The translations under genes were made by a program, and so were the position numbers. Shown here in pieces: positions 20,229-29,949 of a stretch of 64,000 bases of DNA; within the stretch, counting starts at the first letter, position 1; each line of letters begins with the position of its first letter. Below the pieces are notes generated by a model that did not search any database, was not told the origin of the DNA, and was given only the letters and a program-made list of their open reading frames with translations. The DNA comes from Gemmatimonadota bacterium (GTDB lineage Bacteria; Gemmatimonadota; Gemmatimonadetes; Gemmatimonadales; Gemmatimonadaceae): assembly GCA_014192065.1 (NCBI GenBank), contig BJHH01000002.1, positions 62,001 through 126,000 of the forward strand, written 5' to 3'.

Positions 20229-22094
20229 GTGACTTCCCCAGCCGCTACAACCGCACCGACCAAGAAAAAGGTCAACTACAGCAACGCCTGGGCCGAAACG
20301 CGCCAGCTCCTGCACAAGTACCGCGGCAAGCTGGCGATCGGCATGTCGTTGATGCTCGTCAATCGCCTCGTCGGCTTCGTCCTGCCGTACACGACCAAAC
20401 TCCTCATCGACGAAGTGATCGGTAAACACCGCGCCGACCTCCTCGTTCCGCTGGCCATGGCCGGTGCCGGCGCCACCGTTGTCCAGGCGATCACATCGTT
20501 CGCGCTCTCGCAGGTGATCAGCATTGCGGGGCAGCGCGCCATCACGGACCTGCGGCGCAGCGTCCAGGCCCGTGTGTTACGGCTCCCCGTCAGCTTCTTC
20601 GACTCGACGCAGAGCGGTATCCTGATCCAGCGTGTGATGTCCGACGCCGAGGGCGTGCGCAACCTCGTCGGTACGGGCATCGTGCAGCTGGTCGGCAGCC
20701 TCTTCACAGCATCGATCGCGCTCGGCGTGCTCTTCTGGCTCAACTGGAAGCTGACGACCGCTACCCTGCTCGTCCTCGGCGTGTTCGGCGGCGTGATGGC
20801 CTACGCCTTCAAGAAGCTGCGGCCGGTCTTCCGCGAGCGCAGCAAGATCTACGCTGAAGTGTCGGGCCGCCTCGGGCAGGCGCTGGGCGGCGCGCGCGTC
20901 GTGAAGGTGTACACGGCGGAAAAGCGCGAGGAAGTCGTCTTCACCAAGGGCGCGAACCGGCTCTTCCGCAACATCGCGAGCACTATTACCGGCACCTCCG
21001 CGGTGACGACGTTTGGCACGATCTTCATCGGCGCGGTCGGCGTGCTCATGACCGTCATCGGCGGACGCGACGTGCTCGCCGGCCAGATGACCCAGGGCGA
21101 CTGGGTGATGTATGTGTTCTTCATTGCGCTCGTGACCATACCGGTGATGCAACTCGCGTCCATCGGCACGCAAATCACGGAAGCGTTCGCGGGACTCGAC
21201 CGCATTCGCGACATCATGCAGACGCCAACGGAAGATGCCGGCGATGCCGACCGCGCTCCGATCGCCGACGTGCGCGGCGACATCGAGTTCGACCACGTCT
21301 GGTTCGAATACCGTGAAGGGTTGCCGGTGCTCAAGGACGTCACCTTCAGCGCGAAGGAAGGCACCACGACGGCACTGGTGGGCTCGAGTGGATCAGGAAA
21401 GAGCACCCTCATCTCGCTCATCATGGCCTTCGCCCGTCCGCTGAAGGGTCGAATCACCGTGGATGACCGCGACCTCGGTTCAATGCGGATTCGCGACTAT
21501 CGCCGCCAGCTCGGCGTAGTACTGCAGGACAACTTCCTGTTCGACGGCACGATCGCGGACAACATCGCGTTCTCACGCCCCGGCGCGACGCTCGACGAGA
21601 TCCGCGCGGTGGCGAGGGTCGCGCACTGCGAGGAGTTCATCTCGCAGTTCCCCGACGGTTTCGATACGGTGGTCGGCGAACGTGGAGTGAAGCTCTCAGG
21701 CGGCCAACGTCAGCGCGTGGCAATCGCACGGGCGATTCTCGCCGATCCCCGCATCCTGATCCTCGACGAAGCCACATCGAGCCTCGACTCCGAAGCCGAG
21801 CACCACATCCGCGAAGGCCTGCGGGCGCTGCGCCGCGGGCGCACGACGTTCGTGATCGCGCATCGCCTCTCGACGATCACGAGCTCGGACCAGATCCTCG
21901 TGCTCGAGGGCGGAGCGATCGTCGAGCGCGGCACGCACAGCGAACTCCTTGCCGCCAACGGGCGGTACCGGCAGCTCTACGACAAGCAATACCAGATCGA
22001 GCGCGACCAATTCGTAAATCCCGGCGAGGACTTTACTCCTGAGGAACCGGGCACCGCTGCGCCGGTGGGCGCGCGACCAGCGTCGGGGCTTTAG
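20229..22094 (+). CDS. MsbA-like ABC transporter (fused permease and ATPase)
   Basis: Half-transporter of about 620 residues that works as a homodimer, exporting lipid-A-type lipids or drugs. Six membrane helices occupy roughly 30-330 (ABC type-1 exporter domain); the nucleotide-binding domain has Walker A GSSGSGKST near 390, signature LSGGQRQR near 493, Walker B ILILDEATSSLD and the H-loop IAHRLS. GTG at 20229 is chosen; a TTG lies three bases upstream and neither has a clear SD. It is bounded by hairpins on both sides, so it is probably a single-gene transcript. The substrate is inferred only from family. Confidence 0.92.
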   Translation: MTSPAATTAPTKKKVNYSNAWAETRQLLHKYRGKLAIGMSLMLVNRLVGFVLPYTTKLLIDEVIGKHRADLLVPLAMAGAGATVVQAITSFALSQVISIAGQRAITDLRRSVQARVLRLPVSFFDSTQSGILIQRVMSDAEGVRNLVGTGIVQLVGSLFTASIALGVLFWLNWKLTTATLLVLGVFGGVMAYAFKKLRPVFRERSKIYAEVSGRLGQALGGARVVKVYTAEKREEVVFTKGANRLFRNIASTITGTSAVTTFGTIFIGAVGVLMTVIGGRDVLAGQMTQGDWVMYVFFIALVTIPVMQLASIGTQITEAFAGLDRIRDIMQTPTEDAGDADRAPIADVRGDIEFDHVWFEYREGLPVLKDVTFSAKEGTTTALVGSSGSGKSTLISLIMAFARPLKGRITVDDRDLGSMRIRDYRRQLGVVLQDNFLFDGTIADNIAFSRPGATLDEIRAVARVAHCEEFISQFPDGFDTVVGERGVKLSGGQRQRVAIARAILADPRILILDEATSSLDSEAEHHIREGLRALRRGRTTFVIAHRLSTITSSDQILVLEGGAIVERGTHSELLAANGRYRQLYDKQYQIERDQFVNPGEDFTPEEPGTAAPVGARPASGL

Positions 22095-22102
22095 CGATCG
22101 TG

Positions 22103-22135
22103 AAACGCCTGGGCGGCCCGTCCGCCCAGGCGTTT
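22103..22135. terminator. Bidirectional terminator between convergent genes
   Basis: A 14-bp perfect stem (22103-22116 with 22122-22135) with A and T ends lies between the ABC exporter and the convergent lipoprotein gene and can serve both strands. Confidence 0.72.
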
Positions 22136-22144
22136 CTGCGAAGT

Positions 22145-22624
22145 TTACGGAATCTTCTTGCCGAAGACGGGCGAACCGTCGCCGCTGGATGCCTTCCACG
22201 ATCCCGATACGTCGTCTCCCTCGATCACGAGGTCGAGCGTCACCTCGGATCCGTCGGGTGAACTGAGCGTCGCCTGCACGCGCTTGCCCGTCACCGTGAC
22301 CGTATTGAGGGGGATCGGCTGCGGCATCTGGTCGACCGTGAGCGTGCCGCCGAAGCTACCGTCGGCCCGCTTGCCAAACTCAATAGTGGCATTGAGCCCC
22401 GCGCCGCCATACGTGAGCGAAATCCCATAGGCTCCGGACGGGTCGACCTCCTTGGGCTTTGGCACCTCGGCCGTCACTGCTGGCCGCATCGCCGCCGTGG
22501 CGGCTGGCGCAGGAGCTGGCACAGGAGCTGGCACAGGAGCTGGCGCAGGAGCAGGTGATGCGGCGGGGCCCGCGCCGGCACAGGCGGCAAGGAGCATGGC
22601 GATAGGCAGGATGGAGGTGCGCAC
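22145..22624 (-). CDS. Small lipoprotein with Pro/Ala linker
   Basis: Secreted 159-residue lipoprotein. A GTG at 22624 starts a signal peptide ending in the lipobox LLAAC (lipidated Cys15). Residues about 20-45 are a Pro/Ala/Val linker encoded by tandem 12-bp units, followed by a roughly 95-residue beta-rich domain (SGAYGISLTYGG, GSFGGTLTVDQ) without recognised family motifs. Its compact beta repeats resemble small periplasmic ligand-binding or stability domains, but I assign no function. Confidence 0.78.
   Translation of the reverse strand: MRTSILPIAMLLAACAGAGPAASPAPAPAPVPAPVPAPAPAATAAMRPAVTAEVPKPKEVDPSGAYGISLTYGGAGLNATIEFGKRADGSFGGTLTVDQMPQPIPLNTVTVTGKRVQATLSSPDGSEVTLDLVIEGDDVSGSWKASSGDGSPVFGKKIP
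22506..22553. repeat. Four tandem 12-bp units in the lipoprotein linker
   Basis: Four copies of a 12-bp unit (ggcRcaggagct, last base varying) encode the alternating Pro-Ala-Pro-Val linker. In-frame copy-number change would only alter linker length. Confidence 0.8.
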
Positions 22625-22819
22625 TGGATGGCTCGGCGAATAGGGTGATGATGACGATGGCGGCGGGACGCTCCAAGTGCCAATCTATTAGCTGCCTCCC
22701 AGCCATGACCAATCGGCTGAGTTCCGCGTCGTGGACGCGAATTGCCGTTCCGATGTGCGTCACCTGTTACGCCTCATCCGTCGCGAGTTCGCCCTTCCCC
22801 CGTCGCCAGCCCCCTCGCC

Positions 22820-24439
22820 ATGAATTGGTCCCAATCGTACGACCCGTTGAATTCGCCGGTACTCTCGACGCTCGTCGCGGTCCTGCCGATTGCCGTGCTC
22901 CTCGGCGCGCTGGCGTCGCACCGGATCCGGGCCCATTGGGCGGCGGTCGGCGGTTTGGCCGTGGCGATTCTCGTGGCGATCGTTGGTATCGGAATGCCAA
23001 CCGGCCTCGCGCTCCGGGCCGCGGCGTTCGGCGCGGCGTATGGCCTGTTTCCGCTCGGCTGGATTATTCTCAACACGATCTTCCTCTACCAGCTCGCGGT
23101 GGACAGCGGGACGTTCGTCACCGTGCAGCGGAGCCTCGCCTCGCTGTCGAGCGACCGACGTATCCAACTCGTCCTGGTGGCGTTCTCGTTCGGCGCTTTT
23201 TTTGAGGGAGCGGCGGGGTTCGGCACACCCGTGGCAGTCACTGGCGCCTTTCTGATCGGCCTTGGCTTCGCGCCACTCGAAGCTGCGGTCTACTCGCTCA
23301 TCGCCAACACCGCCCCTGTCGCGTTTGGCGCGCTTGGCACGCCGCTGATCGCGTTGCAGGGCGTCACGGGACTCGACCTGCACGAACTCTCCGCGATGGT
23401 CGGCAAGCAGCTGCCGTTCTTCAGCGTGATCGTCCCTTTTTGGCTGATCGCCGCATACGTGGGGATCAAGAAGATGGTCGAGGTCTGGCCGGCGCTGGCG
23501 ACCGCCGGGCTCGCCTTCGCGATCCCACAGTTTTTGGTCTCCAACTACCACGGGCCTTGGCTCGTGGACATCATCGCATCGGTGGTCTCGATGGGGGCGC
23601 TGGCGCTGCTCCTCAAGTACTGGCAGCCGCCGGGACACGTCACCGCCGCGCACGACGCGAGCGCGCCCAAGCTGTCGCGCGCCGCCGTATGGCGCGCTTG
23701 GTTGCCCTGGATCATCCTCAGCCTGCTCGTCTTTGCGTGGGGCACCCCGCAGGTGAAGGGCTGGCTCAACACGATCTCGGCGCCGCAGATCAGGATCCCA
23801 GGTCTGCACGAGCTGATCCTGCGCACGCCGCCGGTGGTCGCCGTCCCCAAGGCCGAAGGCGCCGTGTTCTTGTTCAACTGGATCAGTGCCTCCGGCACGG
23901 CCATCCTGATCGCCGGTTTGCTCTCCGGATTCCTGCTTGGACTCCCCGCGCGCCACATCGGCAAGCGCTACGTCGAGACCGTCGGCCGTATCGCGCCGTC
24001 GCTGCTCACGATCGCCGCCATGCTCGCGCTCGGCTACGTGACGCGCTATTCGGGCACCGACGCGATTCTCGGGCTCGCGTTCGCGCACACCGGATCGCTC
24101 TACCCGTTCTTTGGCACGCTGCTGGGCTGGTTGGGCGTTGCGCTCACCGGATCGGACACCTCCAGCAACGTGCTCTTTGGCGGGCTGCAGGTGATCACCG
24201 CGCAACAGGTGGGTGTGGACCCCACGCTGATGGCCGCCGCTAATAGCTCAGGCGGCGTCATGGGCAAGATGATCGACGCCCAGAGCATCGTCGTGGCGGG
24301 CACCGCTACGCAGACTCAGGGACAGGAAGGCACGATTCTCCGACGCGTCTTCTGGCACAGTTTGGCGCTCGCTTCCCTCGTCGGTCTTCTCGTCCTCGTG
24401 CAGGCGAATATTTTCGTACCGCCTTCGCCGCCGCGTTGA
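22820..24439 (+). CDS. L-lactate permease family transporter
   Basis: Inner-membrane LctP/LldP-family proton symporter for lactate or glycolate, 539 residues with about 12-14 membrane spans. [21 protein letters not shown] near 125-145 is the hallmark of the family, and [16 protein letters not shown] near the C-terminus also matches. ATG at 22820 gives the standard start; an upstream in-frame ATG adds 26 non-hydrophobic residues. No lactate dehydrogenase is adjacent. It is divergent from the lipoprotein. Confidence 0.93.
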   Translation: MNWSQSYDPLNSPVLSTLVAVLPIAVLLGALASHRIRAHWAAVGGLAVAILVAIVGIGMPTGLALRAAAFGAAYGLFPLGWIILNTIFLYQLAVDSGTFVTVQRSLASLSSDRRIQLVLVAFSFGAFFEGAAGFGTPVAVTGAFLIGLGFAPLEAAVYSLIANTAPVAFGALGTPLIALQGVTGLDLHELSAMVGKQLPFFSVIVPFWLIAAYVGIKKMVEVWPALATAGLAFAIPQFLVSNYHGPWLVDIIASVVSMGALALLLKYWQPPGHVTAAHDASAPKLSRAAVWRAWLPWIILSLLVFAWGTPQVKGWLNTISAPQIRIPGLHELILRTPPVVAVPKAEGAVFLFNWISASGTAILIAGLLSGFLLGLPARHIGKRYVETVGRIAPSLLTIAAMLALGYVTRYSGTDAILGLAFAHTGSLYPFFGTLLGWLGVALTGSDTSSNVLFGGLQVITAQQVGVDPTLMAAANSSGGVMGKMIDAQSIVVAGTATQTQGQEGTILRRVFWHSLALASLVGLLVLVQANIFVPPSPPR

Positions 24440-24495
24440 TCTAGGCGGCCAGGGGCATCTTGCCCGCCGCCGTGACGCTGTACAGAATGCGCCCT

Positions 24496-25086
24496 ATGAC
24501 GTGGTACGTTCCGACGCTTGGTGACCAGGTGCCCCACCGTGGCAACGCGTGTTCGCGTTGGTTCGGCCGCACCTGCATGCGCCTCATCGGCTGGCGGTTC
24601 GCCGGCGAAATCCCGAACCTTCCCAAGTTCGTCATCATCGTCGCGCCGCACACGTCGAACTGGGATTTTCCGATTGGAATCTTCGCCCAATTCGCGCTTG
24701 GATTTCGTGGCACGTTTCTGGGAAAGGACACCCTCTTCCGCTGGCCGCTTGGCCTCGTGATGCGTTGGCTCGGCGGCATTCCGGTGTTCCGCCAAGCCCC
24801 GGGAAACGTCGTGGAGCAGACCATCGATCATTTCAGGCGGCACGACCGAGTCCTGCTTGTCTTGTCTCCAGAAGGCACTCGCAAGAAGCGACCGGTCTGG
24901 CGCACGGGATTCCATTACGTGGCACGTGGCGCTGAGGTCCCGATTCTTCCCGTCGCCCTCGACTATTCGACGCGCACCGTCCGGTTCTTCCCGCTGCACC
25001 ACACCGCGGCGACCGTGGCGGAAGATCTACAGGAGTTGGGCCGACACTTCAACGCGACCATGGCGTTTTACCCAGCGCAATATTGA
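24496..25086 (+). CDS. 1-acylglycerol-phosphate acyltransferase-like protein
   Basis: PlsC-superfamily acyltransferase of about 196 residues, acting at the cytoplasmic membrane face. The HxxxxD motif is His52-x4-Asp57 in APHTSNWDF, followed by FLGKDTLFRWPLG and the glycerol-phosphate-like motif SPEGTRKK near 120. This short subgroup often handles phospholipid or unusual lipid acylation. Two close ATGs (24487 and 24496) are possible; the latter was chosen without SD support. It follows the lactate permease by about 55 nt. Confidence 0.87.
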   Translation: MTWYVPTLGDQVPHRGNACSRWFGRTCMRLIGWRFAGEIPNLPKFVIIVAPHTSNWDFPIGIFAQFALGFRGTFLGKDTLFRWPLGLVMRWLGGIPVFRQAPGNVVEQTIDHFRRHDRVLLVLSPEGTRKKRPVWRTGFHYVARGAEVPILPVALDYSTRTVRFFPLHHTAATVAEDLQELGRHFNATMAFYPAQY

Positions 25087-25154
25087 CCAGCCGATAGCGC
25101 GCGCCCAATATCGCGATTCCAGCGCAGCGCTGAGCGAGTCGTTAAGTTTGCTCT

Positions 25155-25406
25155 ATGAGACTCATTCCGACCCGTATCAACGCCGCTTGGATTGGCACCC
25201 TCACCGATGAAGACCTCCTCGACATTGAGGTGCGCCTGCACGAACGGTTCTCCGTGCTCGACCAGCGCCACCGGCGCGTGGCGAAGGAACGGTACAACCT
25301 GATGCAGGGTCCTGTGGAACTGATCGATGCGTGGGACCGCTGGAGCCGCGTGAACACCGCTGCCAAGGGCCGCGCCCTCGTTCCCCGCGTGATGCCCAAG
25401 GAGTAA
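25155..25406 (+). CDS. Small hypothetical protein (83 aa)
   Basis: Soluble, mostly helical 83-residue protein with alternating charges (DEDLLDIEVRLHERF, about 18-32), no motif and no membrane segment. It follows the acyltransferase by 68 nt and has coding-like composition. Function unknown; the helix pattern could form a coiled coil. Confidence 0.6.
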   Translation: MRLIPTRINAAWIGTLTDEDLLDIEVRLHERFSVLDQRHRRVAKERYNLMQGPVELIDAWDRWSRVNTAAKGRALVPRVMPKE

Positions 25407-25502
25407 ACACCCGCGCGCGTCGCTGTTCGGTTGCGCCGTCGCCGCCGAAGGCACCGTTGCCGCCAGCAACGCCGCGATCAGTGCGCGAACGACCCCTCTT
25501 CA

Positions 25503-27842
25503 TCATGGGACGACTCCTCCGCGTGGTCCGGCAGGCAGGTGCGTCTTCAGATACGTCGTGAGCAAATTGTATACGTGCGCACTGGTGTTGCGTCCCTCAG
25601 AGATTCCATGTGTGCGATTCGGGTACGCCATCATCTGGAACGGCTTGTTGAGCGACACCAGCTTATTGATCAGCTGCTCGGTACCCTGAAAGTGCACATT
25701 GTCGTCGCCCGTCCCGTGGACGAGCAGCAGGTTGCCCTTGAGTCCCTCGGCGAAGTTGATCGCCGAGGCGTCGTGGTAGGCGGCGCTGTCGGTCTGCGGG
25801 AGCCCGACGTACCGCTCCTGGTAGATCGTGTCGTAATTGCGAACGTCGGCCACCGGGGCCACGGACATCCCCACCTTATAGGTGTCCGCCGCGCGGAACA
25901 TCAGGAGCAACGTGGACGAGCCGCCGCCGCTCCAGCCCCACACGCCCATTCGGGTTGAGTCCACATATGGACGGCGGCCAATGATCTTTGCCGCCGCGCT
26001 CTGTTCCTTCACGCGCAGCGCGCCGATCTGGTTCAACACCGCCTTGCGCCAGTCGCGACCCTTCGGGCTCGGCGTGCCGCGCTGATCCACACTCGCGACG
26101 ATGTAGCCCTGCTGCGTGAGCGACGTGTGCCAGAGAAACTGCGATCCGCCCCACGCATCGCGCACCGTCTGATCCCACGGCTCGCCGTAGACGAAGAAGA
26201 GTACGGGATACTGCTTCGTCGAGTCGAAGTCGGCGGGCTTCATCATCCACGCATCGAGCGGCATTCCGACGCCGATGTCTACCTGAAAAAACTCCACCTG
26301 TGCCTGCGTTACGGCCGCGAGCCGCGTCTTGAGCGAATCGTTGGCGACGAGCCGCCGCGCGATCGTGTGCGCGGGAAGCCGCACCAGATCCGTGACGGGC
26401 GGAACGCCCCACGACGAGTAGCGGTGGATCGCCCACTTCCCGCCGGGCGACACATCGTAATCGTGGTTGCCTCGCGCGGCGGCGGGCGTGAGCCGCTCCG
26501 CTTTGCCACTGCCGTCAATGCGCGTGCGCCAGAGAAACATCTGCGTGCCATTCGTCGGCGATGCGTTGAAGTAGAGCCAACCGCCTGTCATGTCTATGCG
26601 CACCACCTTCATCACGTCGTAGGCGCCTTTCGTGACGAGCTCCATCCTGCCCGCCCGATCCACCATCCACGCATGCCGCCAGCCGTCCTTCTCGGTCACC
26701 CAGATGAACTGGGATCGATCGGGCGTCCAGTGCAGCGACGGGCCGGGACCCCAGCCGGTGTGATCATCGTAGATGTCGATCCAGGCGCTATCACGATCCA
26801 CCAACACGCTGCGGGCTTTGCCGCTCCTGGCGTCGCCGAACCAGAGCGTGTTGACCGTCTGCCGGCGGTTGAGTTGCTGGATGGCGACATCGGTGCTGTT
26901 CGCCGCCCAGTCCATCCGCGCCAGGTAATTGTCGCGTGGGTGGCCCGGCACCTGAACCCAGATCGTCGAGCCGCCGCTCGCGCTCACAATGCCGACCCGC
27001 GCCGCCGAGTTCGTCGTACCCGCTTTTGGATACTGCACCGGCGTGACAAACGAGTAGAGCGAATCGGTGTTGTTGATCAGCAGGAAGTCGCGCACACCCT
27101 TCGCGTCGAGCTGCCAATAGGCGATGCGCTGCCCGTCGGGACTCCAGCGAAAACCGTCGCGCATGCTGAGTTCTTCTTCGTAAACCCAGTCGAATGTGCC
27201 GTTGATCGTGGTCGGTGAGCCATCCGTGGTGAGCGCCAGCACCTGGCCGCCTCCGGCTGGCTCGACGTAGATGTTGTGGGCGCGCACGTACGCGACACGC
27301 TTGCCGTCTGGCGAGAACTTCGCGAACTGCAGCGTGGACGGCTTCGCCTTGGCGGCCGCGCCGCCCAGCTGATGCAACTTCTTCGTCGCGAGGTCCAGCA
27401 TCCAGAAGTCGCCGCGCGTGTTTTCGCGCCAGACCCGTGCGCTGTTCGTGAAGATCAGGAGGCGCGAGTGATCGCCGCTCCACTCATAGTCCTCGATCTC
27501 GACCGTGTCCCTGCCACCCGCCAAGATCAGCGCGCTCACGGGAACAAGCGTGCTCTGGCGACCGCTGGCCGCGTCGACCTGCACCAGTTCGGTGCCCTTG
27601 CCGCGCGGACCTGGTTCGACGACGGTGTACGTGCTGTCATTGAGCCAGCGCACCGCGCCGAAGCCCTGGCTCCGGAAGTCTCGCGTATTGAAGATCCGCT
27701 CGACAGAGAGAAGGGCGGGGTCGGGACGCGGTGCGACCTGTGCGCTGGCGTCATCGGCGCCGACAAACGTGAGTGCCGTGATGGCTGCAGCGAACCACGA
27801 TGCGTGCAGACGGCGGGCAAGAAATGTTCGATTGAGCCTCAT
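25503..27842 (-). CDS. DPP-IV-like S9 peptidase
   Basis: Exported 779-residue dipeptidyl-peptidase-like enzyme. Signal peptide to about 35 (ASAQ), eight-blade beta-propeller (about 50-495) and C-terminal alpha/beta-hydrolase (about 515-770). The triad is Ser638 in GWSGGG, Asp714 in HGTGDDNVHF and His745 in RTHGIS. DWVYEEE (218-224) supplies the paired glutamates that hold the substrate N-terminus in DPP-IV, so release of X-Pro dipeptides is a reasonable inference. It is isolated between the small protein (convergent) and the pilin gene (same strand, separated by a terminator). Confidence 0.93.
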   Translation of the reverse strand: MRLNRTFLARRLHASWFAAAITALTFVGADDASAQVAPRPDPALLSVERIFNTRDFRSQGFGAVRWLNDSTYTVVEPGPRGKGTELVQVDAASGRQSTLVPVSALILAGGRDTVEIEDYEWSGDHSRLLIFTNSARVWRENTRGDFWMLDLATKKLHQLGGAAAKAKPSTLQFAKFSPDGKRVAYVRAHNIYVEPAGGGQVLALTTDGSPTTINGTFDWVYEEELSMRDGFRWSPDGQRIAYWQLDAKGVRDFLLINNTDSLYSFVTPVQYPKAGTTNSAARVGIVSASGGSTIWVQVPGHPRDNYLARMDWAANSTDVAIQQLNRRQTVNTLWFGDARSGKARSVLVDRDSAWIDIYDDHTGWGPGPSLHWTPDRSQFIWVTEKDGWRHAWMVDRAGRMELVTKGAYDVMKVVRIDMTGGWLYFNASPTNGTQMFLWRTRIDGSGKAERLTPAAARGNHDYDVSPGGKWAIHRYSSWGVPPVTDLVRLPAHTIARRLVANDSLKTRLAAVTQAQVEFFQVDIGVGMPLDAWMMKPADFDSTKQYPVLFFVYGEPWDQTVRDAWGGSQFLWHTSLTQQGYIVASVDQRGTPSPKGRDWRKAVLNQIGALRVKEQSAAAKIIGRRPYVDSTRMGVWGWSGGGSSTLLLMFRAADTYKVGMSVAPVADVRNYDTIYQERYVGLPQTDSAAYHDASAINFAEGLKGNLLLVHGTGDDNVHFQGTEQLINKLVSLNKPFQMMAYPNRTHGISEGRNTSAHVYNLLTTYLKTHLPAGPRGGVVP

Positions 27843-27882
27843 TCCAATTCTCCTCGCGGGGTGGCCGGGACGGGTTAACCAT

Positions 27883-27919
27883 AAAGCCGCCCCCCCATCA
27901 CTGGCGGGGGGGCGGCTTT
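27883..27919 (-). terminator. Terminator after the pilin gene
   Basis: A 14-bp stem of mostly G/C (27883-27896 with 27906-27919) with flanking A/T lies 72 nt downstream of the pilin stop and 41 nt upstream of the peptidase start on the minus strand. Confidence 0.72.
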
Positions 27920-27990
27920 GATGAATCGCGGTGCAGGGGTCGTGTTCGTGCGCCGATTGACCCGGCGGCGCACCCCAACCTATAGCGTGA

Positions 27991-28362
27991 CTAGCAGACT
28001 GGGACGCTGTCGTTCGTGGACGTTCCGCCGACGGACACCGTACAGGTCTTGGTCGTTGACGGATGGGACGCCGTGGCGCTCCAACCCGTCGCGACCACCG
28101 GGCCCATCGTAACCGTCACGCCGGCCGAGTGCTGATAGCTCGTACCCAGCGCGGCCGTGCTCGGCGCGTAGGTGCTGTTGTTGTCAGAGAAATAGGCCTC
28201 CTGGGATACGATCAAATTGCGCAGGTCCAACTTCATCGAGGCGATGTACGCCTTTTCCTTTGTCGCCGCGAACTTCGGGAGCGCGATCGCCGCCAGAATA
28301 CCGATGATCACGACAACGATCAGAAGTTCGATCAGGGTGAAGCCCTTCTTTTGCGTTGCCAC
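27991..28362 (-). CDS. Type IV pilin / pseudopilin
   Basis: Fibre subunit of a type IV pilus or type II secretion pseudopilus, 123 residues. MATQKKG|FTLIELLIVVVIIGI shows the prepilin peptidase site after Gly7, and Glu12 (Glu5 of the mature protein); the hydrophobic N-terminal helix follows. Cys107 and Cys123 would form the C-terminal disulfide loop typical of type IVa major pilins. The start is GTG at 28362 with AGAGG just upstream. No assembly genes are adjacent, so it belongs to a dispersed pilus system or is a lone subunit. Confidence 0.93.
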   Translation of the reverse strand: MATQKKGFTLIELLIVVVIIGILAAIALPKFAATKEKAYIASMKLDLRNLIVSQEAYFSDNNSTYAPSTAALGTSYQHSAGVTVTMGPVVATGWSATASHPSTTKTCTVSVGGTSTNDSVPVC

Positions 28363-28738
28363 GTGTAGGCCTCTAAAAATGAGGGAGGCAGCCGATTAGG
28401 CGGGCTGCTGCGCCGAGCCAGATACTCAGTGAGTGCCATAATAGGCAAGAGGCTTGCCTCTGCACCCATCGGCGTAAGTTGTTTGGCAGCAACACGTTGA
28501 CTATCATGCATTCTCGCCGACTGCGACAGCGGTGACGCAAAACGCGGACGAGGGCGCAGACTGCGGCATGGTCACTGATCAAACGGCAAGGAGCCTGCGC
28601 AGGTCATCGTCGTTGATTCGGTGGCGATCGAGGCAATCGCACCCCGAGCTTGCGTGTGCTCTCGCGGCGTGAATATTCCGGAGTCCGGAAACGCTCCAGC
28701 TCCGCATCTGCCGAACGATCCCATTTGAGGAACTGCAC
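28363..28738. other. 376-bp divergent intergenic region (pilin / cupredoxin)
   Basis: No gene is apparent. It carries a 7-bp hairpin with 3-nt loop at 28443-28459, and a 6-bp perfect palindrome with 3-nt spacer at 28676-28690 that lies 48 bp before the cupredoxin start, both candidate operators. No clear sigma-54 site for the pilin gene was found. Confidence 0.5.
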
Positions 28739-29137
28739 ATGAAACCCATTCTCGTCGCCGCTGCGCTGGTGGCCTCGTCGTCGGTGGCATCAGGACAGGC
28801 TGCGCAGTCGGTGGTCATCACGCTCACGGAATTCAAGGTCGCAGTCCCAAAGGATACGGTGAAAGCCGGTCCGTTCACGTTCAGGGTGAAGAACGCGGGT
28901 TTGATGAACCACGCCATGTACGTCAGGGGCCCCGGAGTGGACAAGGGAACGCGGGACATTCAGGTCGGCCAGGAATCACCACTGGCGGTGACGCTGAAGC
29001 CCGGCACCTACGAAGTTTTCTGTCCCCTCTCCGACCTGTCCCACAAGGCGGCCGGCATGACGCACACCCTGGTCGTGACGGCTGCCGACACGCCCGCACC
29101 GGCAGCCGCACCGGCCAAGAAGAAGCCGGGCAGCTGA
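28739..29137 (+). CDS. Cupredoxin (plastocyanin/azurin-like) periplasmic protein
   Basis: Blue-copper electron carrier or copper-binding protein, 132 residues. A signal peptide (to about 20) precedes a beta-sandwich with the four type 1 copper ligands: His58 in NHAMYV, Cys95 in EVFCPLSD, His102 in SHKAAGM and Met107. The C-terminus is a Pro/Ala/Lys tail (PAPAAAPAKKKPGS). ATG at 28739 has an SD-like GAGG about 8 nt upstream. It stands alone between the pilin region and a terminator; the redox partner is not evident. Confidence 0.9.
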   Translation: MKPILVAAALVASSSVASGQAAQSVVITLTEFKVAVPKDTVKAGPFTFRVKNAGLMNHAMYVRGPGVDKGTRDIQVGQESPLAVTLKPGTYEVFCPLSDLSHKAAGMTHTLVVTAADTPAPAAAPAKKKPGS

Positions 29138-29185
29138 GCAAGGCACACGCGGCGCAGCGCTGGCACCGAAACTGGCGATACGAAC

Positions 29186-29213
29186 AAGGGCACCTCGGAT
29201 TCGAGGTGCCCTT
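29186..29213. terminator. Terminator between cupredoxin and tRNA-Gln
   Basis: A 12-bp perfect stem (29186-29197 with 29202-29213), 4-nt loop, followed on the plus strand by cccgtttt. It can end the cupredoxin transcript and, on the minus strand, the tRNA-Gln transcript. Confidence 0.65.
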
Positions 29214-29240
29214 CCCGTTTTCCACCAGCGACTTGCCAAG

Positions 29241-29313
29241 TTGCCCCTCTAGGTCTCGAACCTAGACTCTTCTGCTCCAGAGGCAGACGTGTTGCCAGTT
29301 ACACCAAGGGGCA
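29241..29313 (-). tRNA. tRNA-Gln (CTG anticodon)
   Basis: A 73-nt cloverleaf with acceptor stem TGCCCCT/AGGGGCA, anticodon stem TCTGC/GCAGA around the loop CTCTGGA (U33 then CUG), and T-loop GTTCGAG. The discriminator is A and CCA is not encoded. Confidence 0.95.
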
Positions 29314-29351
29314 ATAAAACCGGCCCAAAACGACTTCGGGACCGGAGCACA

Positions 29352-29380
29352 AAAGTACCTGCCAACGGACGCCCAATCAA
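29352..29380 (-). promoter_or_regulatory. Predicted promoter for tRNA-Gln
   Basis: On the minus strand a -35-like TTGATT is separated by 17 nt from a -10-like TACTTT, placing a start about 35 nt upstream of the mature tRNA. Confidence 0.45.
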
Positions 29381-29421
29381 GGCGGGACCTGCCCGATCGG
29401 GCCCCTGTATATGTTTTCAGG

Positions 29422-29949
29422 ATGACTACCGACCCGCGCTACCCGGTGGGCAAGTTCCACCGCCTCGAGACGTACACCGACGCGACACGCGCCGCCGCCA
29501 TCGCCACGCTCGCCGCCCTTCCAGTGGCTCTCCGAACCGCCGTCGCCGGCTTGAACGAAAGCCAGATCAGCACCCCCTACCGTGAGGGCGGCTGGACGGT
29601 GCGTCAGGTGATTCACCACCTCGCTGATTCGCACGCGAACGCGTACATCCGAACGCGGTTCACGTTGACGGCGGACAAACCGACGGTCATGCCCTACCCG
29701 GAAAACGTCTGGGCCGAACTGGCCGACGCCAAGTCGGCGCCGATCGAAGGGTCGCTCGCCATGCTCGACGGCATGCACGCGCGCTGGGTGAGCCTGCTTA
29801 ACGCGCGCCCCACCGCCGACTTCGCGCGCGCCTTTGTGCACCCGGAACATGGCGAGCGCACGCTCGACTGGATGGTGGAGATGTATGGGTGGCACTCACG
29901 CCATCACACGGCACACATCACCGAACTGCGGAAAGCCAAGGGCTGGTAG
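29422..29949 (+). CDS. DinB-fold (YfiT/BstA-like) protein
   Basis: Four-helix-bundle metalloprotein of 175 residues. The three metal-ligand histidines of the fold are seen in IHHLADSH (about 64-71) and WHSRHHTAHI (about 156-165). Members include YfiT-like hydrolases and thiol transferases that use bacillithiol, mycothiol or glutathione. Which thiol this organism uses is unknown, so only the fold is assigned. The gene is divergent from tRNA-Gln, with no operon partner. Confidence 0.88.
   Translation: MTTDPRYPVGKFHRLETYTDATRAAAIATLAALPVALRTAVAGLNESQISTPYREGGWTVRQVIHHLADSHANAYIRTRFTLTADKPTVMPYPENVWAELADAKSAPIEGSLAMLDGMHARWVSLLNARPTADFARAFVHPEHGERTLDWMVEMYGWHSRHHTAHITELRKAKGW

Noticed and set aside
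22760-24205. 481-residue charged antisense frame across the lactate permease
   Set aside because: Highly charged and repetitive because it reads a membrane protein backwards; no family similarity.
28400-28470. Sigma-54 promoter for the pilin gene
   Set aside because: A TGGCAC element exists on the minus strand but the matching TTGC half is absent at the required spacing.
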